Positions 21,776 through 34,141 are shown, numbered from the stretch's first letter. The stretch is DNA of 64,000 bases from Asterias rubens (GCF_902459465.1 NC_047082.1:9608545-9672544), one strand, 5' to 3'. The notes: generated by a model not told the origin, from the letters alone. Numbers and translations: made by a program.

Positions 21776-21978
21776 AGTTATGTACCTCAAAACTGCACTA
21801 GTAATTTGACATGACAAGCGTTTGAAAAACACTTGTGTATTTGTTTTTCTCCGATGACCATATTTGGATGTTACCGAGCTACGTGACGTCATACAAAAGC
21901 TTCAAATCCTACACCGTTACAATCATCATCGGGTGGGGATTGCAATAATTATTTACTTTGAAATATAACAGCAGCCAT

Positions 21979-22137
21979 CGATTTCACCGAACACTTAAAT
22001 TAGGATTTTAATAGGACTTAGGACGGGTTCAGTTCCGTATCCAAATACGTAGGACGCATTGAACCCATCCTAAGTTAGGATGGGTTACTCGTCCTAACTC
22101 GAGATAGGATTGATCCTAGGGTTTCGTAAAATCGGCT
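21979..22137. mobile_element. hairpin element, ATTTCAC / TAGGAC family, diverged copy
   Basis: CGATTTCACCGAACAC at the left and GGGTTTCGTAAAATCGGC at the right, with an inner palindrome CCTAAGTTAGGATGG and repeated GAACCCATCC blocks. Confidence 0.6.
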
Positions 22138-22302
22138 GCAGGACATTGTTTTTTCAATCGTAAAGGTGATCCCCTGGCTGCCGCTGCCCATGTTGTTAAA
22201 CGTGGGTGTGATCCCTGGATACACGGTAGTTTACTATTGCATGGATGCTGAATGGCACCCCTGAATAAAGACATTGACAAACAGGTGGGCTGCCAACATT
22301 GG

Positions 22303-22500
22303 GCTAGATAGCTCAGTTGGCAGAGCACGCAATTAAATCAAGAGTCGTTGGTGCGAATCCCACTCTAGTAAATGTGGCTTTCCCCAGAAGACGATCAGAG
22401 CATACTGATCGAAACGTCGACTTGAAACCAACGGTTCTTTTTAGAACCACCCCAACTCATCAGAGATAGCCATTACATGGTGTTACCGCAAACCTTTCCA
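22303..22500 (+). repeat. tRNA-derived SINE with TAGCTCAGTTGGCAGAGC head
   Basis: A-box TAGCTCAGTTGGCAGAGCAC and B-box GGTGCGAATCCCACTC about 35 bp later, then a body AGAAGACGATCAGAGCATAC and TGATCGAAACGTCGAC. The body recurs in reverse at 27500-27670. This shows a SINE and not a true tRNA. Confidence 0.75.
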
Positions 22501-22638
22501 TTATCGTATTTCCACCATACAAGGTTTCAAATCCTATACTTAAATGTGTCTTTGTTCAAACCAAAATCATTTAAAACAATTTACCCGAACAGTTTGCCTT
22601 GTGCTTTGCTCAATAACTTTCCCAACCAGATGCCCAAT

Positions 22639-22902
22639 ATTTTAAGGCACTTAAAATAACTTACTTCGTAACGAGCAATTGAGAGATGGTTGATAGTAAC
22701 AAACATTGGGAGAAACGACTCCCTCTGAAGTAACGTTGTTTTTGAGGAAGAGGTAATTTCTCACTCAAATATTAAAAGACTTCCTGAAGTTGAGCCCAAT
22801 TGAGCCAGATTTTTAAAAGGTGTTATTTGTTACATAGTGTTGGGATACACCAAGTGAGAATAATGGTCTTTGACAATTACCAAACTGGCCAAGTGCCTTT
22901 AA
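22639..22902 (-). mobile_element. TTAA MITE family 1, subfamily B, copy 2 (internally shortened)
   Basis: Left TTTTAAGGCACTTAAAATAA, core GAAACGACTCCCTCTGAAGT, right CTGGCCAAGTGCCTTTAA. About 120 bp shorter than full copies. Confidence 0.75.
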
Positions 22903-22904
22903 TA

Positions 22905-25415
22905 ACTCAGTGAACGAAAAATTGATCTCTTGACATACACACGTGTCACCTGCTTATTTCATAACAAGGTTTGGTGCCCTGTCTCCACACATTATGTTGT
23001 TCTTTAGGGAATCAGTGTTTTCAATTATCTCTATGGGTTAATGTTGAGGGGTCAGTAAACCTGAAAAGCACGGTACCCAGCTGTGAAGGAAATTATTATT
23101 AGCAAAAACACTCAGCACTTGAAGAAAGTGAACTTGATGCTTTTAGAGAGATTCTGCTGTGCCAACACAAGCATAAGACAGTTTGTTTTCACTGTTTCAT
23201 TGGATGAAAAGTACGAATCTTCTCTAAAAGGAATAAAATTCCTAAACTGGTAGCTTTTAATATTCTCATCAAACTACAAATTCCTGAGAATTGGACTAAA
23301 TTTCTGACCGAACAACGCCTATGCGGTGAGACAAAAACCAAGGTCTTTAATTAAAGACACTGGGTGGATTTCACAAAGAGTTAGGACTAGTCTTATCTCG
23401 AGTTAGGACGAGTTACTCGTCCTAACATAGGACAACAGCAACAACAAACACGTTCTCTCCATGCGTAACGCTTGACTCATGACTCAATACAATATACATG
23501 TACCTTCAACATAACTTGAATGACTTTGTTATTATTCATTTGCCGTAAAGTTCAGGAGGAGGGCAGCATGGTTAGTGCAATGGGCTTAAAAGAGCAGGCA
23601 ATATCACATGAACAAGTCAACTCTAATCCCGATGCACCCCAATTACATTATAGCAATCATGATGGAATGTTGTTTATTTTTATCAGCAGAGTGCTTGAAC
23701 TGCCTGCACCAAACGGTGAACAATTGCCAAAAATATGCAAACTTGAAGATCTCTTGGGCCGATTAAAGAGACATTATGCGCCGATATAGTAATCGTCATA
23801 GGTAAACAAGAGATAGCGTTTTCTCACGCAAAGTATGCCCAATGGAAAACAATGTGTGTGATTCTTAGAAACCGGTATTCTATTAGAAATAAAAATAAAC
23901 AAATTTAAAATTGCGATGTCTTACCACTAATTGAATACAATTAAAGGCTTTCACAAAGTAATGTGTGGGTACATCCCACTAAATAGGGGAAAAACAGAGC
24001 GTTTGCCTCATTAAGAATTTGTATGCCCTCTATTCTATTATGGACAGATTTTTAGAGCCCAACAAAAGGGCTGCGGTGTAAAAACTGCGCCTAATTATTG
24101 TGACCTAGGGGTCATTGTAGTGCACGTGACGTCATTTTAATATAGGGCGCCCTCAAGAGAAGGTTGTTCATTGGCCCACTGTGCGGTGCATATAGCGTAC
24201 ATGTACAGGTTTCCATTGTTTCATCTTCGTTTCACCTCTAAAAGATTGCGGCGTGATGACGTCACTACATACGATGTATAGCACTCCAAAGAGGATCATA
24301 TTTTTGAATGATTTGAAGCTTTAAATGCTTGGGTGAAAATGTTATGACATGAAGGGTTGTCGTATGCTTTTGAANNNNNNNNNNNNNNNNNNNNNNNNNN
24401 NNNNNNNNNNNNNNNNNNNNNNNNNNNNNNNNNNNNNNNNNNNNNNNNNNNNNNNNNNNNNNNNNNNNNNNNNNNNNNNNNNNNNNNNNNNNNNNNNNNN
24501 NNNNNNNNNNNNNNNNNNNNNNNNNNNNNNNNNNNNNNNNNNNNNNNNNNNNNNNNNNNNNNNNNNNNNNNNNNNNNNNNNNNNNNNNNNNNNNNNNNNN
24601 NNNNNNNNNNNNNNNNNNNNNNNNNNNNNNNNNNNNNNNNNNNNNNNNNNNNNNNNNNNNNNNNNNNNNNNNNNNNNNNNNNNNNNNNNNNNNNNNNNNN
24701 NNNNNNNNNNNNNNNNNNNNNNNNNNNNNNNNNNNNNNNNNNNNNNNNNNNNNNNNNNNNNNNNNNNNNNNNNNNNNNNNNNNNNNNNNNNNNNNNNNNN
24801 NNNNNNNNNNNNNNNNNNNNNNNNNNNNNNNNNNNNNNNNNNNNNNNNNNNNNNNNNNNNNNNNNNNNNNNNNNGTATGCTTTTGAAACTATGGAACAAT
24901 GTGTCGTGAAATGGCGCCTTACACCGAGAAAGCTCAAATCGTCACAGTTCCGTTTCTATAAATCTGTATCGATGTAAATGCACATAAATCTGAAGAAGTA
25001 GTAGCCATGTTTGAATCTACGTGGACAACAAACGCTGATAAGTTTGAAATTTTGTAAGTACACGAACTCACACATTTCCAACTTCTAATAGAGGATATTA
25101 TAGGAATGCTATTAAATCAAAACACGATGTATGATAACTGTTTTTCGGACAACTTCGACAGTTCACGAGAAACTCCATTAACATCAAATCAAAGGGCAGA
25201 TGTTCTTTTAAAAAGAGTTACGTTCCAAAGTACATTTAATGGACTTGGCGAGTAAGTGGGGAGGCGTGCCGGGGTAAACGGGTGCTACGAGGGTCGACTG
25301 TGGGCGCTGACAACCGAGTAGACCTACGCCTCAAGCTAAAGTCCTGTTTACGTAGCCTATACTATTATTAGAGAGGACAGTTCACTATTTCCAATAAACT
25401 TGTGGTCACACCCAT
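22905..25415. other. intergenic region, no gene recognised (contains gap)
   Basis: One 89-codon ORF at 23520-23789 has no recognisable domain or good flanking splice pair. A partial TAGGAC hairpin is at 23361-23432. The rest is unassigned. Confidence 0.4.
24375..24874. other. assembly gap, exactly 500 N
   Basis: 500 unknown bases. The 13 bases before it (GTATGCTTTTGAA) are the same as the first 13 bases after it, so the gap may be artificial. ORFs spanning it are meaningless. Confidence 0.98.
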
Positions 25416-25418
25416 GCG

Positions 25419-25812
25419 TTTAAAGCCACTGGACACTATTGGTAATTGTCAAAGACTAGTCTTCTCAATTGGTGTATCTCAACATATGCATAAAATAACA
25501 AAATTTGACCTCAATCGGTCGTCGAAGTTGCGAGATACTAATGAAAGAAAAAACACCCATGTCGCACCGCACCATGATCACACGAAGTTGTGTGCTTAAA
25601 GATGCTTGATTTCCAGACCTCAAATTCTAAATCTGAGGTCTCGAAATCAAACTCGTGGAAAATTACTTCTTTCTCGAAATTTACGTCACTTCAGAGGGAG
25701 CTGTTTCTCACAATGTTTTATACTATCAACCTCTCCCCATTACTCGTATTCAAGAAAGGTTTTATGATAATATTTATTTTGAGTAATTACCAATAGTGTC
25801 CACTGCCTTCAA
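25419..25812 (+). mobile_element. TTAA MITE family 1, copy 7
   Basis: Ends TTAAAGCCACTGGACACTAT and AGTGTCCACTGCCTTCAAGG; core GAGGTCTCGAAATCAAACTC. Confidence 0.88.
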
Positions 25813-25819
25813 GGCAAAG

Positions 25820-28115
25820 CATACCTTTGGTTGTTTTTAACCGTTCGAATGTATAAATATTAATAAATCTAACCCATGGAAACGGCATTTCAAAGGGTCG
25901 TTTTTGAGCTATAACCGAAAATCTGGAGCGCATATTATGTCCACACAGGAAGAATAATCTACAAATAGGAATACACAATCTAAGAATATTAAAACTTTGG
26001 GGGCTAAAAAGTGATGTTTTGTTTGCTTTACAGTCGTTCCGTAAGAGCCGGTGTGGTCCCGACGTTTCGAACAGTATACTTATTTGTCTTCAGCATAGAC
26101 TGTTGTCTCTAAAGACAAACATTTGCATTGTTGCAACACTCATCAAATGAACTGCTTTCATCTTAATTTATCAAAATCCAACTACTCAAATTCCAAAGGG
26201 AATGAAGCCAAATCTAACCAGATAACGATGAGAGACGGGTCAAGGATGAAAAGCTTGATTTAATCAAATTTTATCAATCTTTAAAAACAATAAAATGATT
26301 AGATACTCGAAGCTTCAGCTGCACAGGTGTGTGACATCGATTGAACCCCAACATAACTTAATCGCAACCCGATACGGGACTGATAAACATGTATTCAAAT
26401 TAAGTGCGCAATCATTGTGCACCTTTCAAGTGCGCAGATTCGTTTCCTTCATACTCTCTTTAATATATGAAGGACAACTCTTTTTCGAGTGGTCTTCCAC
26501 TCTTTTAGAGTGAATTTTGATCTTTCACTCTGTCCTGGAGTGAAACCCCTCTAAAAGAGTGAACTAACCACCACTCTTTTTGAAGAGCCGTATGGAGGAC
26601 AGCTCGAAATGTATAAAGAGTGGTGTTTTTCATTTGTTTACATTTAGAGAGTACGTCAAAGCCATTATCGTAAAAACGCGCAAAAGTTGCATGGTCTTTT
26701 CGGAAGAAGGTGGTTAAAAAGTGATTGGGCGACGGGTTTGGATTCGCCATGGGGGTCCATTCACCTTTTTCAAGATGTAGGCCTACCTTAAAAGCGTATA
26801 TGGTTTTGGTTGTGGTGGTGGCAATGTGTATTTGCATGTTTGAAATTCAAATCTTCTCACAAAAAGTTGGGCACGTTAATCTGACGAAGTGGTGTATTTT
26901 TGTTTGGGTGTCTGTGTCATCAATAGTGGAAAAAAAACTTAGAACTAAAACAAAAAAAATACCAACACCCCACCCGATCTATATCCGTAGCCATTCCATT
27001 CTAAGATGCCACCTTTGATCTGACGAACGAAGGTAACCAACAATAATAGGGTTGTCACAACAGCCCAAACCAAAAAATATGCTTTTATAAACTATGAGCC
27101 GGCATTTCTCAAAGCAAAATGTAACCCTAGTGTCAACGCTGACATCTAGAACCTCTGCAACAAATATGCCGAGCCCGAGGTGGATCAAGGCGAGGGAAAA
27201 GTAAAACAAAACTACAGACAAACAGACCTAGGGACAAACAAACCAACGACCACACAGGGACCGTCTCAAGTTATTTTTTTCCAATAACATATGACACAAG
27301 CTGTCAAGATTTCACAAATCTTCTCACTGTCTCAATTCAATCAAAACTCAGCTCAATCTCAATCTTAGTTTGGAATAGGCATTCCTTGACAAGAAATAAC
27401 ATAATAATAATATATTATTATTCCGCGGTAGTAGAAAAGAAAGCAAGAAAAGTTCTAAAAACAAGTAGGATTTGAAAATTTGCATGGTGGAAATACGATA
27501 TAGTAAGGTTTGCGGTAACACCATGTAATGATAATCTCTCAAGGAGTTGGGATAGTTCTGAAAAGAACCGTAGGTTTCAACTCGACGTTTCGATCAGTAT
27601 GCTCCAATCGTCTTCTGGAGAAAGCATGTTCAAAAGAGCATAATCTATCCATCAATAAGATACACACATGGTGTTACCGCAAACCAAATATACAATAATG
27701 TATAAATAAATATAGGAAAATCAACATCAAATAAAACAAAGTATCAAATATCCTGAAAGGAATTCATAACTTGAGGTCAGGAGTATTTTCCTTATTAAAT
27801 TTGGAATTTCCCCGACGGTGAGAGAGAGAGATCTGTGACGAAATGGGAGACTAAAGATCCGTGGACAGGCCCCCGACCAAGTGCCCTGGTGGAACCAGCG
27901 GGGAGGCCGTGCCGGTAGGAAATTCGTTCGTGTCAAGCTCAGGAGCAAGACGACAAAAATTGCCCGGAATTAGGCCTCAAGGAATGCATGAACCCAGATA
28001 TGATATTATGATTACGTATTCAGAACGGTATATTACACAGATGAATTAATAAACTCTGAACCATCTTATAAGGGTTACATATAAATGATTTTGTTTTTGA
28101 ACAATTGGAAAAAAA
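25820..28115. other. intergenic region, no gene recognised
   Basis: Contains SINE-body remnants (26027-26110 and 27500-27670 with ACGTTTCGA) and a cluster of ACTCTTTT/GAGTGAA short inverted motifs at 26490-26600 that recur at 30060-30205. No exon-like sequence was recognised. Confidence 0.45.
27500..27680 (-). repeat. tRNA-SINE body, reverse copy
   Basis: Reverse-complement match to the body at 22380-22500, including GCGGTAACACCATGTAATG and CTCGACGTTTCGATCAGTAT. Confidence 0.75.
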
Positions 28116-28124
28116 AACTTGTGA

Positions 28125-28454
28125 AAGGCACTGGACACGTTAGGTAATTGTCAACGACCCATCATATTAATAATATAACAACTTTGTAAAAAAAAACTGC
28201 TAAATTATTGGTCGACGAAGTGGCAAGAGAATAATGAAAGGAAAAAAAACCTTGTGGCACAAGTTTGTGTGATGTAAGATGCCCAAGAAAGGTTTCAGGG
28301 CCTGAAGTCTTTCCTTGATTCAAATATTTCAGTGAGAAATTACCTCTTTCTCAGAAGTCATACGTTACTTCAGCACATTGTTTTATCCTATCAACAGATC
28401 TCCATTGCTCGTTGCAAAGTACGTTGTTTTGCTAACACATATTTTGAGTGTTAA
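28125..28454 (+). mobile_element. TTAA MITE family 1, subfamily B, copy 3
   Basis: Left GTGAAAGGCACTGGACACGT, core CAGGGCCTGAAGTCTTTCC. Its right tip GAGTGTTAA is shared with the next element, which starts at 28451. Confidence 0.75.
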
Positions 28455-28816
28455 AGACAGTGGACACTATTGGTAATTGTCAAAGACTAGCCTTCACAGT
28501 TGGTGTATCTCAACATATTCATAAAATAACAAACCTGTGAAAATTTGAGCTCAATCGGTCTTCGAATTTGTGAGATAATAACGAAAGATAAAAACACCCT
28601 TGTCATACGAAGGTGTGTGCTTTCTGATGCTTGATTTCAAGACCTCAAATTCGTGGAAAATTACTTCTTTCTCGAAAACTACTCCAAACTCCACTTCAGA
28701 GGGAGCTGTTTCTCACAATGTTTTATACTATCAACCTCTCCCTATACTCGTATTCAAGAACGGTTTTATGATAATATTTTGTTTTAGTAATTACCAATAG
28801 TGTCCACTGCCTTTAA
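28451..28816 (+). mobile_element. TTAA MITE family 1, copy 8
   Basis: Ends TTAAAGACAGTGGACACTAT and AGTGTCCACTGCCTTTAA. Directly abuts the subfamily-B element at its TTAA. The GAGACCTCA inner palindrome is partly deleted. Confidence 0.88.
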
Positions 28817-28819
28817 CAA

Positions 28820-30205
28820 ACGTGTCCATTGGCTTAAAAAAAAGCAAGATACATTATAATTAGCTTGTCATGGTAATATGTATACAATATTTGTGGCCAA
28901 CTGAACAAACCAACGAAGACATTATATGAGTATATATTGGGTTTCGAGTAACACTATACATAGGTTTGTTGAGCAAGATTTCGAAACTACTCTTCCATAA
29001 TCGAACCAGAGAGTGGTTATTTATTTTGTGACGAGAAGAACGGAGCACATACCTTAAAGACTTGATCCCAACAGAGTGAACCAACACGCCCCCTTCTCAG
29101 ACGACGGAGCACCTCAGGGCACCACACGGCAAAGAACGGCAGACCTTGACTTTATAAATCCCGCTGATCCCACACAGCACATGTGTCTTGAAAGAATATA
29201 AGCAGATACCGTGAATGACGCCCCAAAACACCCGATGTCCTTGTCGCAGTCAAAGAAGACTAAAATACCAAAAAACGAAGAATGACCGTCCAGAATCTTT
29301 ATCCTGTCAAGAATGGGGAGAAAATAGTTTAGATGAGCCTTGAACAAAATAATATGGATTATAAGATTTTCATGAGATAATATTAATGTTGACACACTAT
29401 TGAAAGGCCTATCACATTTAGATATCGATAATGGATGATTGTTCTGATAGGACTCTGGCAATATTGGCCAGACAACAGCCTTCTAAAATAAACAAAGTAG
29501 TAAACCTGAAAACTAGAGTTTATCTATACATTGCAACTCAGCAAAAATGTCTCCAGTCAAAACTAAACCGGAGCTGTCTCTGATTTTGATGAAGCAATGT
29601 ACCGAAAAGGTGGGAGAATCTCGTCTCAAAGCTCCAAACGCAGAGGGACTATCAAGCGCAAATGCCCCCGGTCGAATTCACCAGCAATCACCACCACATC
29701 ACGGAGGAGAGGGAGAAATACTCCGTGTGTGAAGAAACGAAAAACTGTCGTCGGCGTTGGTCCGAATTTAGGCACAGAGCTATGAAGACACCCGAAGCCA
29801 AGCCCAAAATAGACGAAGGTTTGGTTACAGCGTGTGTACGATGAACCATTGTCTAAGGTCATGACAGTAATACCTACCACCAACGAGATGTGGCTCGGAG
29901 CGAATCGTTGGACTCAAGATGTTGGCAGGAGTTTCTTAACAGGCAGGGAAATATGGCATTGCTGTACGCTGATGGGCGGGCAAGTGCACGTACCAATAAT
30001 TTGTCTGCTCTTTTGATGTGTGGAAATGTCACTATCTTGTCCTCCGAGTGATGTCAATTTCGCTCCTTGAGAGTGAAAGTCAATCTGTGTCACTCTTTTT
30101 GAGTGAAATTGGAACGAACTTAACTGTAAATCGAGTTGAAAGTTCCCGTCTTTCACTCAAAAAAAGTTATCCCCCATGGGGGACAAAACGGTGTTTTTCA
30201 CTCTT
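28820..30205. other. intergenic region, no gene recognised
   Basis: A small basic ORF cluster at 29547-29830 (contains CVKKRKTVVGVGPNLG) has no family match that I recognise and no clear splice pair. A cluster of ACTCTTTT / GAGTGAAA motifs is at 30060-30205. Confidence 0.4.
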
Positions 30206-30210
30206 TTAAC

Positions 30211-30589
30211 TTAAAGGCAGTGGACACTATTGGTAATTACTCAAAATAATTATTAGCATAAAACCTTACTTGGTGACGAGTAATGGGGAGGGGTTGATCG
30301 TATAAAACATTGTGAGAAATGGCTCCCTCTGAAGTGACGTAGTTTTCGAGAAAGAACTAATTTTCTACGAATTTGATTTCGAGACCACAGGTTTAGAATT
30401 TGAGGTATCGAAATCAAGCATCTAAAAGCACACAACTTCGTGTGATAAGGGTGTTTTTTCTTTCATTATTATCTTGCAACTTCGACGACCGATTGAGCTC
30501 AAATTTTCACAGGTTTGTTATTGTATTCATATGTTGAGACACACCAAGTGAGAAGACTGGTCTTAGACAACTACCAATAGTGTCTTTAA
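30211..30589 (-). mobile_element. TTAA MITE family 1, copy 9
   Basis: Left TTAAAGGCAGTGGACACTAT; right end shortened to ACCAATAGTGTCTTTAAC, missing CACTGCC. Confidence 0.87.
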
Positions 30590-31369
30590 CACAAATCTTA
30601 TTTGAGAACCTTTGTTAATTTTTGTAGAATGTCTTTTGCTGAAGATGTGTTTCATCCAAAATACTCTGCAACGTTTAATTTTCTTAAACAGAAAATATAT
30701 AATAATTCACATTGATTGGAAAAGTTACAATTGCAGTGATTGATTGGGTCACCTGTTCGTCATTTTGACATTTCATTCTGTATCCTTGACTTGTGGAGAC
30801 AGAAAGTTCAATGTTGAAGATCCTGCTTGTGAGTACAGACATCAACAATTGACATATGGCATTTCAAAACACTTCCCCGTCATTTAAGAACGATGTCTTG
30901 GTATATTGGTCCGTCGACCATGAAAATAAAGCTCAATATACGGAACTAGACGTTTAGACGAGTCGTTGAAATGTATATCGTGGTTTTAGTGTGACGGTGT
31001 TTACGCTAGCTCGATACAAAGAGCAGGATTGCGACAAACTTAACAGCTTGTCTACGCGTCTATAACGTCACCCGCAAGTCTGGGTTGTAGAGAGGCGCGA
31101 CACATTTTTGGGGGAAATGTTTGTAAATATTTTCTCAAATCAGCTAGAATTCAGAGTCGATGTCTAGAAACAACCTTGAGAAGGCCTCATTTGAATTGTC
31201 AGGACCATTTTATTTCTGCCATTTGTGTCGAGTTCCCCAAAAATAATAACAATCAAACAGGTTTTAGATAACAGGCAAATTAAATCCAAAAAGTACAAGT
31301 AAACAAAATAATAAATCTCCTGACAACATATGAAGCCTGAAAGCCTGCAGACGCTTATGAGTTATCAAT

Positions 31370-31511
31370 GGGAGACTTTGGGGACACTTAGTGGCAGCAG
31401 ACTTACCAGGTAAAATCCACTGTTCTCTGTCATGTGCGCACGCTCAGAGCTACGTAAACAATGGAAATTTACCTGCTAAGTCTGCTGCCACCTAGCGTCC
31501 AAAAGTCTCCC
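31370..31511. mobile_element. hairpin MITE, CTAGGTGGCAGCAGACTTAC family, copy 2
   Basis: GGGAGACTTTGGGGACACTT and AGTGGCAGCAGACTTAC pair with GTAAGTCTGCTGCCACCTAG and CGTCCAAAAGTCTCCC; wrongly read as a splice-rich segment if annotated automatically because the arm contains CCAGGTAAAAT. Confidence 0.85.
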
Positions 31512-31598
31512 ATTCAATGACGTACATGACGTAACACCAGGTTCGGCGCCATCTTGGACTGTTATCCGTGCCATCTTCGGGCGGCATGTCCTGCCAGG

Positions 31599-31720
31599 GT
31601 GTATTTCACAAAAGTTAGAACTAGTCTTATCTCGAGTTAGGACGAGTTACTCGTCTTAACTTAGGACTAGCCATACGTTTTTAATATCTCCTATGACTAG
31701 TACTTTGTCAAATCGACACC
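31599..31720. mobile_element. hairpin element, ATTTCACAAAAG / TAGGACGAGTTACTCGTCC family
   Basis: Outer GTATTTCACAAAAGTTAG and TACTTTGTCAAATCGACACC with the inner perfect palindrome TAGGACGAGTTACTCGTCTTA. Confidence 0.75.
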
Positions 31721-32135
31721 AGTGTCTTTAAACCAAAATCTCATCGAAGTAAATACTTCGTTATATATTTAAAATAATATGCACCAGCTTTAACAGTTCT
31801 ATAGCAGATTGACAAAGTTTTGAGTAAAACTGCAATGAATAGCATTTTTTCCGACTGGGCCAGCCACCACTCACCTCCCAAGAACTGGACCGACTCCCAG
31901 GCGAGGGACTCACCGGTCCTCGTACGGTGTCAGGTTGGAGATAGGGACAAGCATGTCACAAACTAGCGGGTTCCGTTACATCCAAATCAAAACACAATCA
32001 AGCCGTTTCGCCAGGTGTCAAAACCAAAGCCTGCGGTCTAGCTGAAACCTTCCCTACTCCCAATACCTGCGCTCTGTTTATACCCAACGTGAAACCCTAC
32101 GACTATTCCATGCTGTGATAAGATGGCAGTTGCTG

Positions 32136-32333
32136 TAGACTTGTGGACAAGTCGTTAAATCGGCCCCATGCGGTAAGATAGTCGAGTTGTAGCGGTGCTC
32201 TCGCGAGATCACTGCTCTCGCGCGGACCGCTGGCTGCCCGATGGTAGAAATCGGGGAGCCAGCAGTTCCGCTATCACTACAACTCGACTATCCTACCGCG
32301 TGCAGCCGATTTAACGACTTGTCCACAAGTCTA
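32136..32333. mobile_element. large hairpin element (TAGACTTGTGGACAAGTCGT)
   Basis: About 198 bp. Left TAGACTTGTGGACAAGTCGT, TAAATCGGCCCCATGCGGTA and AGATAGTCGAGTTGTAGCGG are mirrored on the right, ending ACGACTTGTCCACAAGTCTA. A second nested hairpin GCTGGCTGCCCGAT / ATCGGGGAGCCAGC lies in the centre. The only copy in this window. Confidence 0.85.
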
Positions 32334-32637
32334 AAGCAGTGACGAGGTGACGTATACAGGTCATGACCCCGTTATGAATACTCATTATGAATATTCCGGA
32401 AAAAAAACCACGTGAAACTACTTCTATTTCACACTTGAAATCATCTTTGTAAACTTGAACCAATCAGGATTTCAGAAAGAGCCTGAAGATTGTGACTAGC
32501 TGTGAATTTCTCTGCGACGATTCTTCTACATTGAATTTACTTTGACAGAAATAGTCAGGCGGCAGAACCCAAGCCACATAATAACACCACAACAGAACAT
32601 TAGAAGCTACGCCCAGGCCTTAACTTTTATATAGCTG

Positions 32638-33005
32638 CTTAAAAGCCATTGGACACTTTCGGAACAGAAACAAAATTAAAAGTTCACAGATCTACAAATA
32701 ACATACAGGGTTTACAGAAGGTAATGGTGAAAGACTTCTCTTGGAATAATATTCCATTAAATGCTTTACTTTTTGAGAAAACAATATCAGACCCGATATC
32801 GAGAATTACGGATTTATTTTAAACACATGTCATGACATGGCGAAACGTGCGGAAACAAGGGTGGGTTTTCCCGTTATTTTATCCCGACTCGGATGACCGA
32901 TTGAGCCTAAATTTTCACAGGTTCGTTATTTCATATATAAGTTGTGATACACGAAGTGTGGGCCTTGGACAATACTGTTTACCGAAAGTTTCCAACGGCT
33001 TTAAG
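32638..33005 (-). mobile_element. TTAA MITE family 2, copy 2
   Basis: Ends TTAAAAGCCATTGGACACTT and ACCGAAAGTTTCCAACGGCTTT; the body contains AACACATGTCATGACATGGC, in reverse orientation to the copy at 2804. Confidence 0.8.
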
Positions 33006-33175
33006 CAAAAGTACAAGCTAAGCACAACGAAATTGTGCTAAACAGAGTATAAGGCTACCAGCCATACATATACCATGCATGCACCATTTCTGACTGGTAT
33101 CCTGCTAAATTTCTGCTTAGCAGGAATGTGTTCAGCAAAACTGTCTGCTTCAGCAGCTCTATGAACTAGGCACAG
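33006..33175. repeat. GCTTAGCA / TGCTAAGC inverted-motif repeat, diverged
   Basis: Contains AAGCTAAGCACAACGAAATT and CTGCTTAGCAGGAAT motifs and the end CAGCAGCTCTATGAACTAGG. Better copies are at 39929-40182 and 46487-46577. Confidence 0.5.
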
Positions 33176-33269
33176 GTGCGTATACAAAGACAAACAAAAA
33201 ACAATTGAGCGATTCCCGGGATTAATAATTATAATTGTGGCTTCTTAAAAAGTGCACATGTCCGTCACC

Positions 33270-33640
33270 GAGTGACGCTCCTGGCGCTGTAACATACAGT
33301 ATTTCCTGCCAGATGTGAGACTATGTTTGAATTATGAGACCTTAGCACCATGTAATGCTTTACAAGATGCTGTGGCGCAATTTTCTGCCGATCTGACCAG
33401 GAACACCGGGGCGAACCCCTTCTCTTTCCGATAAGTGCATTGGGTTCTTTTACATGCGTTACATAACACATGGGACCAACGGCTTAACGTCCCATCCGAA
33501 GGACGAAGCAATGGTTAAGTGTCTTGCTTAAGGACACAAGTGTCACGGCTGGGGATTCGAACCCACACTCTGCTGATCAGAAACACCAGAGTTTAAATTC
33601 GGTGCTCTTAACCGCTCGGCCACGACACTTCGATTGAGAT
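33270..33640 (-). repeat. tRNA-Leu-like SINE, copy 1
   Basis: In reverse it begins AGTGTCGTGGCCGAGCGGTT with B-box GTGGGTTCGAATCCCCAGCC, then a body with CGTCCTTCGGATGGGACGTT. Copies at 41285-41525 and 49413-49680. The spacing and long body show a SINE and not a tRNA gene. Confidence 0.8.
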
Positions 33641-34141
33641 CGAAGGACTAGCATGTCGAGTCTAGTTTGAGGCACCGCCACCCTCTCTCCATGTCTGTCA
33701 GTCAATGAGCTTGCATGTCGAGAAACAACTAACCCCGGCAAATCTTTCAACAGATTACGAGATATTGAAGAAGCATTTTGTTGATCGGACAGCTTAAAAT
33801 ACTTGCCAATCAACTATCAGTGCTTGTGGTATTTTATTTAATCAGTGCACCGCTTTAAACTACTGTTTATTTAACTGCCTCTGTAAGCATTGTACATCAC
33901 TCACTAGTACGTACTTGGGAAAAGTAAACTTATTTTCATCCTCAAGTGTTCACTAAACACATCAATCAACCAGCCTCTGAAATTTCCATCATCTAAAAGT
34001 TGATCCCGATTTGGTGAAACCTGGGAAAACGATTGTGATTTGTTTTTCGAGGTGAAGGGATAATAATCAATGGTTAGTTCCATTGCGGCAATCGATATAA
34101 ACAACATGTGGGTTCGAATCCTGGTCTTGATACCTGTCTCC

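Larger units (their letters stand above)
30595..32630. other. intergenic region with hairpin MITEs only
   Basis: No gene recognised. Three different palindromic elements (31370, 31599, 32136) lie within 1 kb. Confidence 0.5.

Noticed and set aside
22303..22375. Candidate tRNA gene
   Set aside because: A- and B-box are good, but the arms do not fold into a full cloverleaf and the attached body recurs elsewhere, so it is a SINE.
23520..23789. 89-codon plus-strand ORF ending KLEDLLGRLKRHYAPI
   Set aside because: No recognised family, no clear splice sites or partner exons; kept only as a note.
24296..24977. Four ORFs of 185-213 codons on both strands
   Set aside because: They run through the 500-N gap and are almost all unknown residues.
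29547..29883. Overlapping basic ORFs with CVKKRKTVVGVGPNLG
   Set aside because: Three frames are open at once over the same stretch, which points to composition and not to a gene; no family match.
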